Below, piece after piece: positions 45,971-57,444 of a DNA stretch of 64,000 nt (the first letter of the stretch is position 1; each line of letters opens with the position of its first letter). This DNA is from Artemia franciscana. Lineage: Eukaryota; Arthropoda; Branchiopoda; Anostraca; Artemiidae. The stretch lies in contig NC_088866.1 of assembly GCF_032884065.1 (NCBI RefSeq), forward strand, positions 27,249,899 through 27,313,898, read 5' to 3'. The notes below the pieces were generated by a model, which was given only the letters and a program-made list of their open reading frames with translations, was not told the DNA's origin and did no database searches. Position numbers and translations under genes: made by a program.

Positions 45971-46170
45971 CCCCTCCCCCAGATGGACGAATCAGGGAAG
46001 TGACTGTTTCCAATGTGATCTGGTCCCTGATACGCCTACCAAATTTCATCGTCCTAGTTTATTTGGAAGTGCCTAAACTAGCAAAACCTGGACCGACAGA
46101 CGGACAGATAGACAGACAGACCGACAGAATTGGCGATGCTATATGTCACTTGGTAAATACCAAGTGCCAT
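45971..46170 (+). mobile_element. Family D terminus with hairpin
   Basis: After a C-rich tract come gatctggtccctgatacgcc, tttggaagtgcctaaactag, a gacagacagac microsatellite, gcgatgctatatg and the hairpin cacttggtaaataccaagtg (46147-46166; 9-bp arms, 2-base loop). The mirrored copy is at 38941-39180. A related hairpin is at 6705-6724. Internal tandem repeats plus a terminal hairpin recall Helitron/HINE elements, but no ATC..CTRR ends were verified. Confidence 0.55.
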
Positions 46171-46179
46171 AAAAGCTAG

Positions 46180-47540
46180 ACCGAAAGAAATTCAAAAGCT
46201 ACCGAGTCATATCCCTCATCCCGATTGCTGCAAAAATGTTCGCAATTATGCTTCTAAATAGGGTCCGAGACACTAGAAATTCCCGAACGCAACCCAACCA
46301 AGCAGGATTTAGACCGGATTTGGACTGCTGTGATTAGATAGTTTGTGGCGAGTCCTAGAACATTGCTTCAAACACTAGCAGGAGAATCCAAATCTTCATT
46401 GATTTCATCACAGTCTTTGACTTGGTCTATTGGGACGTCATATGGGCCGCAATAAGAGAGGAAAGAGTCCCTGACAAGATCAACAGACTGTTGAAGGCGT
46501 ACTACGATGGAAGCCTGGCCTTAGTTAGATTTTTTAGTGAGCTTTCGGATCTGGTCGTGGTCGAGGAGGTTGTATGTCAAAGATGCGGTCTGTCACCAAA
46601 TCTTATTCAACTTTGTCATTAATTGGTTTATCGCGGCCCTCGACAAATATAGAAGTGTGGAAGTGAGCCTGTCCTTCCCTGTCACAGATCTTGAATACAC
46701 CTATGATGTGGACATACTTACTGAGTCTGTTACAGATGCCCAGGCACGATTAATGAAGTAGCAAGCGGAGCACTTTTGACTGACCCGCAAATAAGTCTAC
46801 CGAAGACGAAAACGATGCAGACAGGTGGGATGGATGACACCCTTGTGACCCAAAGTGGTAGTCAAATCGAGGACGTTCAGTCGGTCAAATACCGTGGCTC
46901 AATCATAAATACAATTGAGGAATCATCAAAGGAGATCTGGAATCGCATATCCTCAGCATGGAATGTCTTTCTGCAGCTAAAAACTCGCTTTGGAAGGGTA
47001 GAGAAATCCCTCCACGCTTAAAGCTCCGAGTTTACGACCTATTCCCTCTAAAATACCTGAATATTCAGGTATTTGACCTGAATACATAACCTGTTCATCT
47101 AAATTACTGAGTAATATACTAGGCATTCACCTGTCAGACAGAGTCTTGAACGTAGAGGTCAGGAGAAGAGGTCGGGATCACCCACTTATCTCTGATGTTG
47201 TCAAAAGAGGCGTCTGAGGTGGTTTGGCAACACCTTACGGAGATCAGAAGAACATATTACTCAAAAATGCCTCGAATGCCTTCCACTACCAGCATGGAAG
47301 AAGAAAGCATAGGACAGACGAAAATATGGTTTGCAAAAGTCAAGGCTGATTTAGATCATATTGGGGTTTCCGAAAATTTGGGTGACGCTGGGATCTTTAC
47401 TGGCTTGAAATTATGGTGCCTGCCCCCTCGAGTAAAATCTCTGGAAAGAAACATATGGTCGTCAGCTGGGCGCTACATTGAGCCTGGATGCGACTTGAAC
47501 GTGCAACAAATACAAGTAAGTAAGTACATCTTATGATCCT
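46180..47540 (+). pseudogene. RTE-like LINE, second fragment (broken)
   Basis: Frame pieces in order: YRVISLIPIAAKMFAIMLLN, QPNQAGFRPDLDCCD (RT fingers), IQIFIDFITVFDLVYWD (Asp; usual form FIDF..AFDSV), VVCQRCGLSPNL (motif B, altered), DLEYTYDVDILTE (catalytic Asp-Asp replaced by Asp-Val-Asp), LPKTKTMQTGG, VKYRGSIINTI (YLGS equivalent), RVLNVEVRRRGR, then a weak C-terminus. A palindrome at 47051-47074 sits where the LLYGxETW block should be. Old and inactive. Distinct from the neighbour at 43930, although both run in the same direction. Confidence 0.82.
47051..47074. repeat. Perfect 24-bp palindrome
   Basis: aaatacctgaat followed directly by attcaggtattt reads the same on both strands with no loop. 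It interrupts the RTE-like C-terminus and lies just before a 23-bp sequence (47084-47106) that recurs inverted at 48023-48045. Confidence 0.9.
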
Positions 47541-48330
47541 CACAATCCCTATCTGTTTTTATCATACATGTTTTAACCGATCTATCCATTTCGCAGATAC
47601 ATCTTGCATGTGGTAGACATTATTTCAGTTTAATACAAATTACTTCGGTTCTAACATTAGTTCAATGTATTTAACCTCAAAATACCAAGCTTTAAATTAA
47701 GTTCACAATATACACTAATCTACACAAGTCCTTGGCTACTTTTTTATGATCTTGAATTATTTTATTGGCCTTCCATTCTATCTCCCTTCCCATCTGATGG
47801 GCTTCTTAAGGCTAATGGTCTTTTTTGTTCCCGCCCAATTTCTGAAACAGATTCTAAGAATCTTAATAACGCCACTGCTAGTGTCTATTCGATAGCAAAC
47901 CCGTTTATGAGACTTGACAAAAACATAATTAGTCTGTATGTTTTTACATAATGTTAATCCAGTGGGAGAAAAAAAAACAAAAGATGTTTATTTAGTAAAA
48001 GCACGTTAGATTCTACGAAGATTAATTTAGATGAACAGGTTATGTAAAAGAAAATATACCCACTGCTGAGCTAAAAATAGTGTTTTCTTTTGCACATCAA
48101 TTTAAAGGGTAATCCTATATTTTTTCGCTCAGAGATTTTGATTCGATGTGCATTGAATGCAAATGGTAGAACTTGTACGAAAAATAGAATAATCTTTTAT
48201 TTTCGAGATGGGTGTCTGCTTTGAAATGTAAAGCGTAAACCCTCCCAAACCTCAACCGAGACCGAGTCCGTTTGGAAATGAAAATTGTTTGGCTATTGGG
48301 AGAACCCTTGGGTATTGGGAATTGCAAGCA
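47541..48330. other. Intronic sequence with one long-range inverted pair
   Basis: No gene supported. The sequence at 48023-48045 (taatttagatgaacaggtta and three further bases) is the exact inverse of 47084-47106. Confidence 0.5.
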
Positions 48331-48332
48331 GT

Positions 48333-48363
48333 TAGCCAGGTGGGTGAAACACCCACCTGGCTA
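48333..48363. repeat. GC-rich perfect hairpin
   Basis: Arms tagccaggtgggtg (48333-48346) and cacccacctggcta (48350-48363) pair perfectly around aaa. It lies directly upstream of the LINE fragment at 48370 and stands out in AT-rich surroundings. Confidence 0.85.
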
Positions 48364-48369
48364 TTTTCT

Positions 48370-49175
48370 TTTAATCTTCAGTTCTCGAAGTCCACCAGTC
48401 CCCAAACTTAAACCTCGTCACGTTACTTCTGAATTCCTTTTTACAAATTGTGATGAAAATGAAATAAATGAAATAATTATGAGTATTAAATCACAATCCT
48501 GTGGAGTAGATGAAGTATCGTTAAAAGTTGTTAAAGCAACAAAAACAATTGTTATTTCTATTTTGAATCATCTGATTAATTTATCACTTGAAGAGGGAAC
48601 TTTTCCAGAAAGACTTAAATTAGCCCGAGTGCTACCCCTTCACAAAGGGAAGTCAAAAATGAACCGAGTAATTACCGACCCATTTCTATTTTACCTTTTT
48701 TTTCGAAGATTTATGAGAAAGTAGTCCATGAAAGAATGTATGATTACCTCCAGGAGCAGAATCTTCTGTGCGATACCCAGCTTGGCTTTCGCAAAGGACT
48801 TTCTACGGATATGCACCAGCTATCTGGAATTCAATCCCCTTGGAAATCCGGAACTCAAATAACCTTACTACCTTCAAGCGAGCAGTGAAGGGTCGTTACA
48901 GAAATACTGTTTAGATTTGAATATCATGCGGTCCTCCTCTTTTCGGTCTTTTCTTTTCTTTTTTTTCTTTTCTTTCTCTTCGTCACCCCCTTTTTTTCTC
49001 TTTTTTTCTTTTTTGATAAATCCAGTTGATTCGTTGTTTCTGTTAGTTGATTGTTTAATTATTCTTTAGTTAAGTTTCTGCCCTAGTCAAGCACTTTTGT
49101 GCTTTCCTGGCCGATTATGTACATGGAATTATGTGTTTTTATTTAAATATATATGATTGAATTGAATTGAAGAAT
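48370..49175 (+). pseudogene. CR1/L2-like LINE with RT core deleted
   Basis: RT fingers in one frame: SCGVDEVSLKVVKATK, LEEGTFPERLKLARVLPLHK, then a frameshift near 48690 into KVVHERMYDYLQEQNLLCDT and QLGFRKGLSTDMH. At about 48812 the sequence jumps without a stop into APAIWNSIPLEIRNSN and LTTFKRAVKGRYRNTV plus stop (48914), the extreme C-terminal block of such ORF2s. The palm with its catalytic residues is missing. A pyrimidine-rich 3' end follows, finishing in a (gaatt)-type tail (attgaattgaattgaag, about 49153-49170), the short-repeat tail usual for this group. Confidence 0.85.
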
Positions 49176-50820
49176 TCCTGCGAACAAAACTCTAGCACAG
49201 CTTGCATCAAACAATAAGGGCGTAATTGGTAATTTGATGTGTGTGTGTAGACTTGTTCCTGTGTTTGCGTACGTTTGTGTGTTTTTGTGCTCCTCAATCT
49301 CATCCTGCTAAATAACTAAGAAGACTAATCCGCCATTCCATCATAAATTTACTATGAAAAAGTAGCATATAAACAGAATTAATGGAAATAAAACTAATTT
49401 ATTAATAAAACTATTTACTTTTTACACAAACAAAAGTTTGTGTAAAACGAAAAACTCAATGCATACCCGTACTAATGAACTTATTTTGGAAGAAATATAG
49501 CCTCTCAGGCGCATACGGGTTAAAGCACATAAAAAAGAATTTTTATTGAAATAGAAGAAAAGCGATAACAGTAAAAAGTTTGGGATTTCCCAAAAGGAAT
49601 TTAAAAACCCTCGTCCATCGTATCTGCCCCCATTAAAATACAACAACGAAAACAAATAGTCCGCACATGCAAAAGTAAACTACTCAAAGAAAAAGGATGA
49701 ATGTTTGAGAGGTTTTTCACTCTCAGAAATCATATACCTCAGGTGGCTAGTACCAAGCATGGCAGAAGTGTGTCAAGCATAGCGGAACTGTGAGAACAGT
49801 ACTAAGAGTGAATGATCTGTGCCAAGCATGACATAAGTATCCCAAGCATGGCAGATGTGTGCTAAGTCTGGTACAAGATCGTGATTTCATAGCAATCTGG
49901 GAATGTACATTATACAATTAGGCTAGTGAGTTAAGTAATCGAAAATTAAAGAGCCATTTGAAACAGACGGACAGAAAATAAAATCCTTCAATGATCTAAA
50001 TGTGAAACGGTCAAACATTACTGTCTATGCATAATTGACTGAAAATGAACAGAAATAAAAATAAATAATTATACCAAACATAACACCAAAAAGGACACAA
50101 ATTACTGCCCATAGGAGTTGGGCTAGAGTTTCCCTTCTAACCGTAAACCAAAATAAAAAATTGTCGCTAAATAGAATCTGTAAACCTTAATTGTTGATGC
50201 TTCCTGTAATTAGTATATTAAACACTAAATAATTATACATTACACATTCAGTTCATTTTCAATATCTTTCCAGTCACCTTGATTTTTATAGGGATTTTTT
50301 TTTTGTCAGTATTTTGGAATTAATAAGATGAAAGCTATTTTCCTTGTAATAAGATTAGGGCATTAACGTTATTTTGTGTTAGGGCGAGATGCACAAGATT
50401 TCGGAAAGAAACGTAATGACGCTTTAATTAAATACCAAAAATAACGAATTGTACAGAAAACGTAATAATTGTAGGAAAAATTATAAAAATCACAAATATT
50501 AAGCCCAAGTAACATACAAGAAATTTATAAAAAACTAAAATTGTTTGTATTAAATGTATTTAATATACTTCAGACCAGATAAGAAACTTCATTATTTTTG
50601 GACATTGACGAAGAATGAGACAGAAATTTATGGAGGAAAAAAGAATTTTCCTTGCCAACATTTTTTAACACATTTTTTTTATCAAACACGAAGATTTATC
50701 TATTCCAAATCAGACCAAATTATTTATTCAAAATCACTGTTTTCATGCATAGAGTTCCTGGTAAATTCACTGTTCTCCCCCGATCCCTTCTGTGCGTTTT
50801 TTTTCTTGCTGTTCACTTCA
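49176..50820. other. Intronic sequence; short imperfect repeats only
   Basis: At 49745-49875 the word ccaagcatggcagaagtgtg recurs about four times with changes. The remaining DNA is AT-rich without supported genes. ORFs near 50554-50922 are shadows opposite the transposase end. Confidence 0.45.
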
Positions 50821-50827
50821 ACTCGAC

Positions 50828-53479
50828 TCAACCTTCTTTTTTTCCTCTTTTTATTTCTTGAGACAAGCTTGAGTCCTTCGGTTGGTGGGCTGTTGTACAT
50901 TTTACAGACACAGGTTCTCTGATTTCCATATTCCTTGCAACCCTTGAGTCTAAAATTTCAGGAAGTAAGGATTCATTCCAGAAGGCTTCAAGCTTCGGAA
51001 ATATTTTTTCCCAGTATTCTTTCGATCGGTGAACTGTAATTATTTCCCAATCCTCAATAGAGTTATAAACTATTAAGTGGCATACCATTTTATCCAGTAT
51101 CTCGAGTTGGCCTTGTATCTGGGCGAAATACCTGTGATTTTTTTTTTAGCTGAAGACCTTCACTGGATAATTCAAGAAAAAATGCTTTAACTAAATTTTT
51201 TGACTGGGCCACATCATAAATGGTTTTGAACTCTGGTATATTATGCACAGTTTTATCTCTATAGGTGTGCCATTAGGGAGCAGTCCATCTACAGATGCAG
51301 CAAGATACTGATACTGTGGATGCACACTGAGTCCTATTTGATCTCCCTTTACGACTTTTAAGTTGAATTTGTTTTCATATGCTTCTAGTGCCACTACTTC
51401 TAAATCTAAGCCCTTTTTCATTAGGGCAGAGCAGAATCTAGGTCCCAAGTTTCGAATTTGCTTAACAATTGGGGCAACTCTGGTGCTGTTTTTTCTGGTT
51501 GCAATTCTGTGGAAGTAACTACTAGTTATTCTCTTAGATCTTTCTTCAACCCAAGTGTCATTTTTGGATTGGCCCTTGGTACTGTTGAACAAACAGCTTA
51601 TACTGGCAAAATCCAATTTTGAATACTCGTCAGTATATTTTTGTATGGCCAAATTCATTTCATCAGAAGTCATGTCTGGCTTATTGCAATTTGGTCCATA
51701 GTCGCGATTACCAAAGTTATAGTTTCTATTTTTTAACTTAGCAGCGTGTTTTCCTCCAAGAGCACTATAATAACTGGTCAAATTACGTTTAGATATTACA
51801 CGGAGTTTAGCCGTTTTATTACAATATTTTTTTTGTTACGCTAGAAGGACTAAACCCAAAAATATTTTTCCAAGCTAATTGATGCCATTTTGGACCTGAA
51901 TTATAAGCAAGACTTGCTCCATGAACTCTTGCATGATATGAACCTCGTTTAGACCGGCTTATTTGCTTTCCTCCGGTGAATTTAGCAACAACTGACATGT
52001 AGCTTTCAGCTAAGTTTGTAGTTGCGTCATTTCCAAGCTGCTCTGCTTTTCGACACACAATATCGACCTCTGTCATAACATCTTCAAACACGTGCAGGGG
52101 AAAATTATTCCACCGATCTTCTATTTTACTACTCACGGTCAATTCAGCAATCTTAGGACAACCAGAATCACATTTTGTGTGGTTTCCGAAAACATGGTAC
52201 GGACCTCTTTTTAACAAGATTTTCAATTCTTCTGCTGTTCCACTATTTTCAGAATTTATTTTTATCGCACCCCTTAAATTTTTTGTCAGTTGCTGGATAT
52301 TTCCTCGGGGAAGACATTTTGTGTACAAACCTTTTTTATTTTTGCACAAATTATATAGATGGGCTGTATAGTTTTTGTGACGTGATTTGCACATTCATGT
52401 TTCCGTATGTTGGAACCGTAGGAAACACTTTGTTTTAGCTTATAAAAAACACTAGAATCACCGTCCCGTCCCCGATATACTCTAAAAACTGTGCTCCGTG
52501 CATCTCCTCACTGGAACGAAAGCCTTCAACTAGAATATCTGTTTCCATGCTCCTTGGATTTCCGTTATAATTCAGAAAACAGAAATGATCTTTGGGAATT
52601 ACTTTGGCGTTTGCAGAAGAAAAACATATATAACAGTATTTATTTTTTATGCCAACATATAACAGTTTTTTCATAAATGCATCTATGATAACTGCAACAC
52701 ATCCTTTGGCCGAATAATCGTGTCATTTGCTACGCTTATTCCAGCCTCCATCACATATCTCTTTTGTCCAGTATGAGTCCTCCTTATACCTATCATCATG
52801 AATGGCTGATTTTAAGGCCTCTCGTCCATTTTCTAGCAAAATTTCTGATAAAAAATTCATCCAAGCATTACCAAGCTGCTTTTCAATACGGGAATAAACT
52901 ATTCGTGATATTGGTTTCACTCCAAGCACCCCGAAGAATTCACACAGTGTAGAATACCCTCCTCCACTACCCTTGGCTCCCCAAACAGCCTTCGAATTCA
53001 AGCAGCCTTTAAGACTTGATTTTTTTTTCGGAAAAAGCAACCTGTGTCTGGTCCGTAAAATTTGAAAGATATTCTTTTACGCTTGTTGCTGGACATTCTG
53101 GTTCACCTTTAATCCTCTTTTCCCAGTTACACTTATTACACTTAACTTTCAGTTCAGTTTTCAGGCCTTTCTTTTCTAATTGCTTTATAATCAATTTTCC
53201 GTGATCGCAACTGATTTTGTGTCTGAATAATGAAATTACTTCAGCAAGGAAATACCTTAGATTCACAATGCAGTTTCCATCTGGAATTCCAGATAAGTCT
53301 ATGTCAGTATTCGTATCGGGGCAATCAACACCGCAAGAACCACCACCCTTTCCCAATTTATTTGAATCGTCTATGAGAGGATTCGCTGAAAATTCTTCTG
53401 AAATTTTTGATCCATTTGACAAATTATCTTTATCTTGTTCTCCAAGCAGCACCTTTCTAAAAAAAATGAAAAGAACCAT
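50828..53479 (-). pseudogene. MULE-type transposase fused to YqaJ-like nuclease, frameshifted
   Basis: Reads from 53479 down to 50828. N-terminal frame (53479-53009): Cys/His-rich region (RHKISCDHGK, then KCNKCNWEKRI). Next frame (53040-52723): KAVWGAKGSGGGYSTLCEFF, GVLGVKPISRIVYSRIEKQL, ending in CDGGWNKRSK (probable first catalytic Asp). Next (52674-52435): VGIKNKYCYICFSSANAK, RSMETDILVEGFRSSEEMHG and EYIGDG (second Asp). Next (52394-51819): a Cys/His block HVFGNHTKCDSGCPK and NLAESYMSVVAKFTGGKQIS. Next (51781-51191): YqaJ exonuclease part (WVEERSKRITSSYFHRIATR, then LAASVDGLLPNGTPIEIK). Last (51088-50828): its C-terminal helices after YFAQIQGQLEIL. The order matches arthropod proteins with a Mutator-like transposase domain and YqaJ domain. 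At least five shifts or stops make it a pseudogene, but all modules are present. Confidence 0.82.
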
Positions 53480-53494
53480 AGAAAAAAAACAGCG

Positions 53495-55010
53495 ACCCGG
53501 CTCAATAGTAAACGAAAGTCTAAAAAACGGAATTTTGATACTAATAAATACGTCAAAAGAATCGGATTTTAATTAAATTTAGTCCTACCCATCAAAAGAT
53601 ACGAGCCTGGGAAAATTTGTCTTATTTTGGAAAAAAGGGGGAAACACGCCCTAAAAGTCATATAATTTTTTGCCAGAAGACTGATCAAGGGTGCGTGTTT
53701 GTTTTTTGTTTTCTTTTTCCCAGGGGTGATCGTATCGACCCATTGGTCCTAGGGTGGCGCAAGAGGGCTAATTTTAATGAAAATGAAAAGTTCCAGCGCC
53801 CTTTTTAAGTGACCAAAAAATTGGAGGGCACCTAGGCCCCCTCCCACTTTCATTTTTTTCTCAAAGTCAACAGATCAAAATTTTGAGATAACCATTTTCT
53901 TAAGCATAGTCGAAAAACATAACAAGATGTCTTTGGAGACGACTTACTCCCCCATAGTTCCCGGGGGAGGAGCTACAAGTTATAAACTTTGACCAGTGTT
54001 TACCTTGACCTGATGCCCACTTAATTGGACCATCTGTCTTGGCTTTTTCTACAATTGGCCATGACTTGACTTTTCCCACAACTATTCCCTTTTTTAATTA
54101 AAAGTCAATGGTTGAGGGGTTTTGGTTGAGGGGGGGGGTTGACGGGAGGGAGCTACGTTGAAGGATCTTTACTTAGAGGAATTTGTCACGGGGAAAAGAA
54201 ATTCAATGAAGGGGCATAGGATTTTCTAGCATTATTAAAAAAAAAAAAAAAAACACTGAAAAAATAATAATGAAGAAGTTGTTCAACTGAAAGTAAGGAG
54301 CAGCACTAAAACTTAAAACGAACAGAAATTATTACGCATATGAGGGGTTCATCTCCTCCTAAATACCTCGCTCTTTCCGCTAAAGTAATTTCAACTATAT
54401 ATTCTACGGACTTGGTGATTCTAGGGTCATTCTTAAAGAACCGGGACAAAATTTAAGCTTTAGTGTAAAGAGCGAGGTATTGACGAGGGGGCAAACCCCC
54501 TCATATATGTAATACAAATATACAAAATTCTAGGTGCTTTTATAAGTTACCAAAAATTGGAGGGCAACTAGACCTCCTCCCCCGCCCCATTTTCTATCAA
54601 AATCGTCAGAACAAAAATATGAGAAAGCCATTTAGACAAAAAAAACATGCAAATTTCGTTGTGCGGCGAGCCAAAATCAAAACATGCATTAATTTAAAAA
54701 CGTTCAGAAACTACATAAAAAAACAAGTTTTTTTAACTTCAAGTAAGGAGCGACATTAAAATTTAAAACGAGCAGAAATTATTCCGTATATGAAAGGGGT
54801 AGTCCCCTCCTCAACGCCTCGCTCTTTACGCTAAAGTTTCTTATTGTTTTAAAAAGTATAGTTGTGAGAAAGAGTCAAACTTTAGCGTACGTTGAGAGCG
54901 GGACGTTGAGGAGTGGACTACCCCTTTCATAAACGGAATAATTTTTGTTCGTTTTAATGTCGCTCCTTACATGCAGTTAAAAAAAAACTTGTTTTTTTAT
55001 TTAATGGACA
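53495..55010 (-). mobile_element. Family A composite element, inverted full copy beside the transposase
   Basis: On the minus strand: first palindrome 54708-55010, middle module 54520-54705 (atgcatgttttgattttggc in inverse), second palindrome 54265-54510, body about 53495-54000 (inverse of gccgggtcgctc at 53495 onwards; gactacgggggag-like tract near 53945). The distal ~45 bp of the family (ccttactacagttcg ... gaactgtttga) is missing, and the body ends about 15 bp from the transposase reading frame (53479). The module order is identical to 9405-11148. Confidence 0.75.
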
Positions 55011-56713
55011 AGAGGGAATGAAACTTGTATATGTAATTTTTACTTACCGGTATTTTAAATTCAGCCACCTTTTGTTGATAATTTTCTTCCTCATAGCTCA
55101 AATGTCTTATTGACTTCAGTTGACAAGTCATCAGTTTTAATCAGAGACACAATGCCTTTTAGGCATAATGCCTAAAATTGCATAAGAATCCAACCTTTTT
55201 TTCTATTGGCTGATGAACAACGCTATTAAGCCAGAAAAGGGGTAAAATAAGTAAAAAGTAAGCACATTTTGAAATTATATTTTTCTGATTTTGCTCTCAA
55301 ACTATTTGTGATAGATATAAGAAATTTCCTGTAATGGTTGTAGATTATAAAATCTACATATAATCTAAAATTCTACCCTCTGGAGCCAATTTCATACCTT
55401 CTAGCAAGAAAAATGTTGAAAATTAAAATAATGTTTGCACCGTTAAAAATAAAAATATAACAATTCTGCAACGAACATTTTTTTTTTAATCCTGGCAGAA
55501 TGAACTAAAAAAAAAATCTACTATCATTTCCATCCACTAAATTTTTATTCACCAAACTAAAATAACTTGATTTCTTTTTTTGCACAATAGGTAAAGCATA
55601 TACAGAAAAAGTACAACCAACAATTTTTTCCTTTTTAACTCGAGATTCATCAAAAGAAAAAAAAAATCAGCTAAAAATCGCAGAAGTTATTCAAGATTTT
55701 CTATTATAGGAAAAACAGCATTGGACACAAATTAAGACCATTAGCCTTAAGTAAGTCCTATGCTTATTCTACCTAGTTTTAATTAAAATTCCAAGGAGCA
55801 ATAATGAGATTTTTAATCGATTTGTCTTCTTTTTTCTCTCAACAAATTTTAGATCCAAGTTTTAGGAATTAGCTCAATCCAAACCCAAAAACGTTTCTTA
55901 AAAAAGTTTTCATTCCCCCCATATTTTTACAATAGCCTTAAGAGATGATTCTTATGAAAAATTTTCGGTTAAACATATTATTTGGCCTTTTTACATTTAA
56001 CCTTATGTTTGCGCCTAGCGTCAAGGTATAATGGCTGCATTTAATTCCTTGAACAGAGAAAGATAACTAGGATCAAGTCATTCTAGTTTTGAAGTCTCGT
56101 ATTCGGCACCTAATAACCAAGGCTTGACATAATAGAATAATGTCATAATAGAATAATAATAATAATAAATAATAGAATAATAGAACATAATAGAATGTAC
56201 ATAGTCATACTAGAATAAACAGTATTAATTTTCTTCACACTTTTCTCTTCCTTTTTGGCGTTACTCTCATCGCCGTTCCATAGCCAAAAAATTTTTGACC
56301 CGTAAGGATTCTCGTAGAATTGCCAAATTAGTCGTTTGTGACCTAATAAGTTACAATACGTAAATTTATAGCATAAGATTTAAGCATAACTTAACAACTA
56401 GTATACAAGGTATAGAGATAGTGTTCGTTGCTTAAAGTCTATCGTAAGTTCTAGTAGACCCAAAGTCGCTCCATACATTAAGAAGAGAAACAAAGTAAAA
56501 AAAAGAGAACAACAAACGAAATCCTAAGAACTAATGTGTGTTAGTTTGATCGTTTAGATCTTTTCAAATTATTTTTGAAATTTCGGTTACTATTTGCAGT
56601 AGTCCCCTTTTTACTAAGTTTCAGCTATTGCTTTAACTATGGTTGGAAAGAAAGACAAAATTCAACAAAAATATTTTAGCCTTCTATGAAAATGAATTTG
56701 ACTTTTTTTTAAG

Positions 56714-56956
56714 GTACAATAAGCCGTCTTACTGGAAATAAGAACATTAATTTGAAGTTCATGGACCTAGCCAATTTAGATTCAGTTAGAGAATTTTGTC
56801 AGTCTCTTGTTGCTGAAGAAGCAAGAATTGACGTCCTTATCAACAATGCTGGCAATGCACCATGGGAGAAGGTTATTGATATCACAGATGATGGACTAGA
56901 ATACCAAATGGCTTCCAATTATTTTGGACATTTTTTGATGACCAACTTGATAATAG
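56714..56956 (+). CDS. SDR gene, exon 3 (end uncertain)
   Basis: Acceptor ttttttttaag ends at 56713. The first two bases complete the Ser codon from exon 2. The exon encodes TISRLTGNKNINLKFMDLAN (the Asp after the adenine-site strand), SVREFCQSLVAEEARIDVL, INNAGNAPW (the NNAG motif), DDGLEYQMASNYFGHFLMTN and LII. In RDH11-14-like enzymes the following stretch is '..LLLPLLKK..'. Here GLFLPLKNKG continues in frame past 56956, so the exon may extend to about 56985. After that, family C-like repeat sequence and a C-run (57030-57045) take over with no convincing donor. The catalytic Ser and YxxxK are not in the window as far as I can read. Confidence 0.8.
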
Positions 56957-57444
56957 GTTTATTTTTACCTCTGAAAAATAAAGGCATCATTTGGGCCAAA
57001 TCTTGGGGTGGGCATGAACTCCATCTGGCCCCCCCCCCCCCCGATTCACTTTGTGTCGCGTAAGACAAATTTGGGTTTTGGCAGCACATTGATCGAATAT
57101 TCTAAGTAAAAATGCATTTTCTGCACCTGTGTGTTGCTTGGAAATGTACTGTAACCAAATGTGGAACTCAGCCACACTGACCTCTAAGATTAATTATAAC
57201 AACGAAGAATACAATCAACGAGGTTAAGTGATTAAACTGAAAGTGGAAAATTCAACCAGATTACAGGCTGGCATTCCTCAGCGAGAAACTTTCTTATTTA
57301 AGTAAACAATGCGTCGGTGAAAGTAACCTTCATTGTTATGCTGAGGGTTGTACCTAAAATATCAGTGTCCCTTCAGCAGAAATCTTCCAGATCAAATATA
57401 TTTACAAAAAGGAAAAACATAACAAAAAAAAAATATAACAACAT

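Larger units (their letters stand above)
43582..56713 (+). other. SDR gene intron 2 (about 13.1 kb)
   Basis: Donor gtaagg at 43582 and acceptor ttttttttaag ending at 56713. Contains two RTE-like fragments, the 290-bp monomer array, a LINE lacking its RT core, the MULE/YqaJ transposase and a full inverted family A copy. The interval 55010-56700 is AT-rich and holds only an (aataataga)-type microsatellite at about 56125-56215. Confidence 0.75.

Noticed and set aside
53217-53808. Plus-strand ORFs of 119 and 63 codons
   Set aside because: The first is antisense to the transposase N-terminus; the second reads the inverted family A body.
56125-56215. Possible promoter-like AAT-rich tract
   Set aside because: It is an aataataga-type microsatellite without further signals.
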